Origin: Spirosoma sp.
GTDB taxonomy: Bacteria; Bacteroidota; Bacteroidia; Cytophagales; Spirosomataceae
Length of the DNA stretch: 64,000 nt
Assembly: GCF_026391055.1 (NCBI RefSeq)
Contig: NZ_JAPLET010000009.1
Coordinates: 186,001-250,000 of the forward strand
Direction of reading: 5' to 3'
How positions within the stretch are numbered: position 1 is the stretch's first letter; each line of letters starts with the position of its first letter. The notes under the pieces are model-generated. The model was not told the origin of the DNA. It worked only from the letters and a program-made list of their open reading frames with translations, and did not search any database. Positions 61,825-64,000 of the stretch are shown here, piece by piece. A program made the translations under genes and the position numbers.

Positions 61825-62550
61825 ATGCTCTACACAATCTGGTGCGCCACGTATATTGTTGTCTTGTATCTCGTGCTGTTTCCTATCCAGTTTGTGCTTT
61901 TGCAACGTGACGAATGGAAACCGCTGGCGCACAAGATTAATGCTATCTGGGGCAAGCTGTTTTTTTGGGGTATCGGGATGCCGGTTCACGTGGATCGTCG
62001 CTTTCAGCCGGAGCCCAATCAGACATATGTCTTTTGCGCCAATCATTTTTCGTATCTGGATATAGCCGTGATGGGGGTCATCGTGAAAAACTATTACGCC
62101 TTTGTCGGAAAAAGTGACGTAAAAAATATTCCCTTGCTGGGGTATATGTTCGCCAAACTGCACGTACAGGTCGACCGGGATCGGCCCAACAGCAGGGCGT
62201 ATTCACTGGCGAAGTCTATTCGGACGCTGGCATCAGGGCGTAGTATTATGATCTTCCCAGAAGGCGGTATCCGGGCACCGGAGCCTCCTCAGATGGTACC
62301 GTTTAAAGATGGGGCGTTCACAATGGCGATTCAGCAGCAGGTGCCCATTGTACCGATTACGTTGTTAAACAATTACCTGATCCTGCCGGACCGGAGCCCC
62401 ATCCGCTTCCACCGGCATCCATTACGCGCCATCGTTCACCCACCCATCGAAACCAAGGGCATGACGCAGGACGATGTGAAGCAGTTGAAAGAAAAAACTT
62501 ATCGAATCATAAAAGCAGAGTTGATGAGCAAGAACAGAGTACCCGCTTAG
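61825..62550 (+). CDS. plsC: 1-acyl-sn-glycerol-3-phosphate acyltransferase
   Basis: A 241-residue membrane-bound acyltransferase making phosphatidic acid. An N-terminal hydrophobic helix (IVVLYLVLFPIQFVLL) is followed by motif 1 Asn-His-Phe-Ser-Tyr-Leu-Asp (HxxxxD, about residue 73), motif 2 around VQVDRDRPNS and motif 3 FPEGGIRAP (about 147). Length and order fit PlsC. ATG at 61825; gatC follows 34 bp later. Confidence 0.93.
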   Translation: MLYTIWCATYIVVLYLVLFPIQFVLLQRDEWKPLAHKINAIWGKLFFWGIGMPVHVDRRFQPEPNQTYVFCANHFSYLDIAVMGVIVKNYYAFVGKSDVKNIPLLGYMFAKLHVQVDRDRPNSRAYSLAKSIRTLASGRSIMIFPEGGIRAPEPPQMVPFKDGAFTMAIQQQVPIVPITLLNNYLILPDRSPIRFHRHPLRAIVHPPIETKGMTQDDVKQLKEKTYRIIKAELMSKNRVPA

Positions 62551-62584
62551 TGCTTTTGCTCATTCACTCTTTCGCCTTTCGCTC

Positions 62585-62872
62585 ATGAAAGTAGACCACG
62601 AAACTTTGCATAAAATCGCCCATCTGGCCCGACTGGAGGTAAAGCCCGACGAAGAAGCCGCTCTACTGAGCAGCCTGAACGGCGTGCTGACCTGGATGGA
62701 GCAACTCAACGAAGTCGATACGACCGGCGTTGAACCGCTGACGCATATGTCGGCTGAAACTAACGTTTTGCGAGAGGATGTAGCTGGTAATCACTTACCC
62801 CGTGAACAGGCGCTGTCCAACGCCCCACAACACGACGAACAGTTTTTCGAAGTACCTAAAGTACTGGAATAG
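62585..62872 (+). CDS. gatC: Asp-tRNA(Asn)/Glu-tRNA(Gln) amidotransferase subunit C
   Basis: A 95-residue subunit that stabilises GatA in the GatCAB transamidation complex. Family features are HKIAHLARLEVKPDEEAALL at about 10-29, LTWMEQLNEVDTTGVEPLTH and the C-terminal LREDVAG, QALSNAP and FFEVPKVLE blocks. gatA and gatB are not in the window. ATG at 62585. Confidence 0.95.
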   Translation: MKVDHETLHKIAHLARLEVKPDEEAALLSSLNGVLTWMEQLNEVDTTGVEPLTHMSAETNVLREDVAGNHLPREQALSNAPQHDEQFFEVPKVLE

Positions 62873-62958
62873 TGTTTGGTGGAGTAAGTGGAGTGGGTGT
62901 AATGAGTGAAGTAGTAGTCGCCTACTCAATCCACTCATTACACTTACTCCACCAAACA
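62873..62958. terminator. Stop-to-stop inverted repeat between convergent gatC and SMR genes
   Basis: The left arm starts at 62873, the base after the gatC stop; the right arm ends at 62958, the base before the convergent gene's stop. An outer 18-bp perfect stem (TGTTTGGTGGAGTAAGTG) and an inner 10-bp stem (GTAATGAGTG) are separated on the left by an unpaired GAGTGGGT. A bidirectional gene end. Confidence 0.8.
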
Positions 62959-63351
62959 TTAATCAACCGGGCCGACAACTTTTAGGCCGATGACGCCGAC
63001 GGTAATCAGCAGGACGAAGAACAACTCCCCCCACGACCAGCTGGTTTTTAACCAGAGTACATCTGTCGTTTTTAGAAAGACCAGAGATAATGCCATCCAG
63101 ACGGCGAAAGCCGTTGTTGTTGGTATGGTCCGCATAGCTATGGCCAGCAGGACAGTATTGACAATACCGAAGACAACATAGGCTACCCAGGGAAGCAAAA
63201 CGAGTAGTCCTGCGTCGGGTTTATAGAACGTATCCCAGCGAAGCGCTTTTAATTCGTCCAGCCGCATGTACTTAAGTGCATACAGCCACGCCATCTGGCA
63301 GGCGGCTGCACCAATGAGATACAGCCAGGACAGTATATTTCCAGTCATCAT
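62959..63351 (-). CDS. SMR-type (EmrE-like) membrane transporter homologue
   Basis: ATG at 63351 (MMTGNILSWLYLIG) or 63348 is chosen; 130 residues in four helices. IPTTTAFAVWMALSLVFLK matches the helix 3 region of small multidrug resistance proteins, and LLITVGVIGLKVVG matches helix 4. Two things are odd: about 20 extra residues between helices 1 and 2, and Gln in place of the essential helix 1 glutamate (AACQMAW where EmrE has AILAEVIG). Function therefore uncertain. Confidence 0.75.
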   Translation of the reverse strand: MMTGNILSWLYLIGAAACQMAWLYALKYMRLDELKALRWDTFYKPDAGLLVLLPWVAYVVFGIVNTVLLAIAMRTIPTTTAFAVWMALSLVFLKTTDVLWLKTSWSWGELFFVLLITVGVIGLKVVGPVD

Positions 63352-63477
63352 AACCCAGCAGTAATTATAGCCGCAAAGGAAACGGTTATTCGCCAGCCGA
63401 TGCAACCTTCAACTGTAACAAGATGATTAAGAAATTGTTACACCCACTTTTGTCAAAATCAACTTCCTTTGACTTGC

Positions 63478-64000
63478 TTATGACAGAATTGGCTTGACAA
63501 CCTTTCCGGCCACATCGGTTAGCCGGAACGGACGGCCTTGAAACTGATAAGTAAGCTTGGTATGGTCGAAGCCAAGCAGATGCAGAATAGTGGCTTGCAG
63601 GTCGTGAATATGCACTTTGTCTTTGACGCCATAATAGCCAATATCGTCGGTTTCGCCGAACGAGAAGCCTTTTTTCACCCCGCCCCCGGCCATCCAGACG
63701 GTAAATGCTTCGAGGTGATGGTCGCGACCCATAAACGGCAGCGTTTGTCCGTCGCGGTTTTCCTGCATGGGTGTCCGGCCAAACTCACCGCCCCAAACCA
63801 CCAGCGTATCGTCCAGCAAACCACGCTGTTTCAGATCGTTCAGCAAGGCTGCTACCGCCTGATCTGACTCCTGACACTTGGCTTTCAGCCCAATATCAAT
63901 AGAGCCGTCGGCACTGGTTCCGTGGGTATCCCAGCCCCAATCGAAGAGCTGCACGAACCGGACGCCCCGCTCCACTAACCGACGAGCCAGTAGGCAGTTT
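63478..64000 (-). CDS. DUF1501 protein, 5' part cut off by the window edge
   Basis: The frame is open to the right edge; the visible 174 residues are the C-terminal part. [61 protein letters not shown] and [15 protein letters not shown] are hallmarks of DUF1501, a family related to sulfatases/alkaline phosphatase-type folds and usually exported by Tat. It is normally encoded with a DUF1553/DUF1549 cytochrome-type partner, which should lie further right. A GTG at 63975 is internal, not the start. Confidence 0.9.
   Translation of the reverse strand, partial: NCLLARRLVERGVRFVQLFDWGWDTHGTSADGSIDIGLKAKCQESDQAVAALLNDLKQRGLLDDTLVVWGGEFGRTPMQENRDGQTLPFMGRDHHLEAFTVWMAGGGVKKGFSFGETDDIGYYGVKDKVHIHDLQATILHLLGFDHTKLTYQFQGRPFRLTDVAGKVVKPILS

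Overview
The window is a piece of chromosome from a Bacteroidota bacterium, most likely a Cytophagales member close to Spirosoma. The basis is a SusC/SusD pair behind a FecI-type sigma factor and FecR, DUF4301, DUF1501 and ASPIC/UnbV proteins, the GlcN6P deaminase-LmbE fusion, moderate GC, and starts without clear Shine-Dalgarno sequences. I found no rRNA, tRNA, CRISPR array, prophage or intact insertion sequence.

Region 1 (1-15132) is a nearly complete assimilatory nitrate regulon. On the minus strand it has a rubredoxin-tailed protein with a degenerate sirohaem-reductase fold, a 1206-residue nitrate reductase fused to an FAD/NAD(P)-BFD module, a NarK-type transporter, a large beta-barrel porin, and SUMT for sirohaem. 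Divergent on the plus strand are nirB, nirD and a NarX/NarL-like two-component system. Nitrate would cross the outer membrane by the porin and the inner membrane by NarK, be reduced to nitrite and then ammonium, with SUMT feeding sirohaem to NirB. A 7-2-7 palindrome of NarL/NarP geometry lies in front of the porin gene.

Region 2 (15137-23000) holds a DUF5009/NagX-like membrane acyltransferase, a small accessory patch (deleted RAYT transposase, REP pair, TIR/deoxyribosyltransferase-like effector candidate), an AraC regulator with an SDR, the NagB-LmbE fusion and a Gfo/Idh/MocA oxidoreductase. Region 3 (22972-29806) is a FecI-FecR-SusC-SusD uptake unit. Region 4 (29920-37366) has a small beta-barrel, GNAT and NTF2-like proteins, a NrtR-type Nudix regulator, and a divergent molybdenum hydroxylase operon (2Fe-2S subunit, Tat-exported Mo subunit, XdhC, MocA-like cytidylyltransferase). 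Region 5 (37344-42281) is mostly housekeeping: ruvX, def, an omega-amidase-like enzyme, a HAD phosphatase, DUF4301 and an Rrf2 regulator.

Region 6 (42697-51231) contains a TonB-dependent receptor with an IPT/TIG lipoprotein, a GAF histidine kinase, an M14 peptidase and crcB. Region 7 (51393-64000) contains an APC permease, a PEGA lipoprotein, a PBP4-type peptidase, a giant FG-GAP/ASPIC lipoprotein, a flippase, purH, plsC, gatC, an SMR-like protein and a partial DUF1501 gene.

The strongest unexplained pattern is intergenic. At least eight gaps are filled almost edge to edge by long inverted repeats of differing sequence. Two have classic REP-pair (BIME) architecture, and one has a left arm that can pair with either of two right arms.
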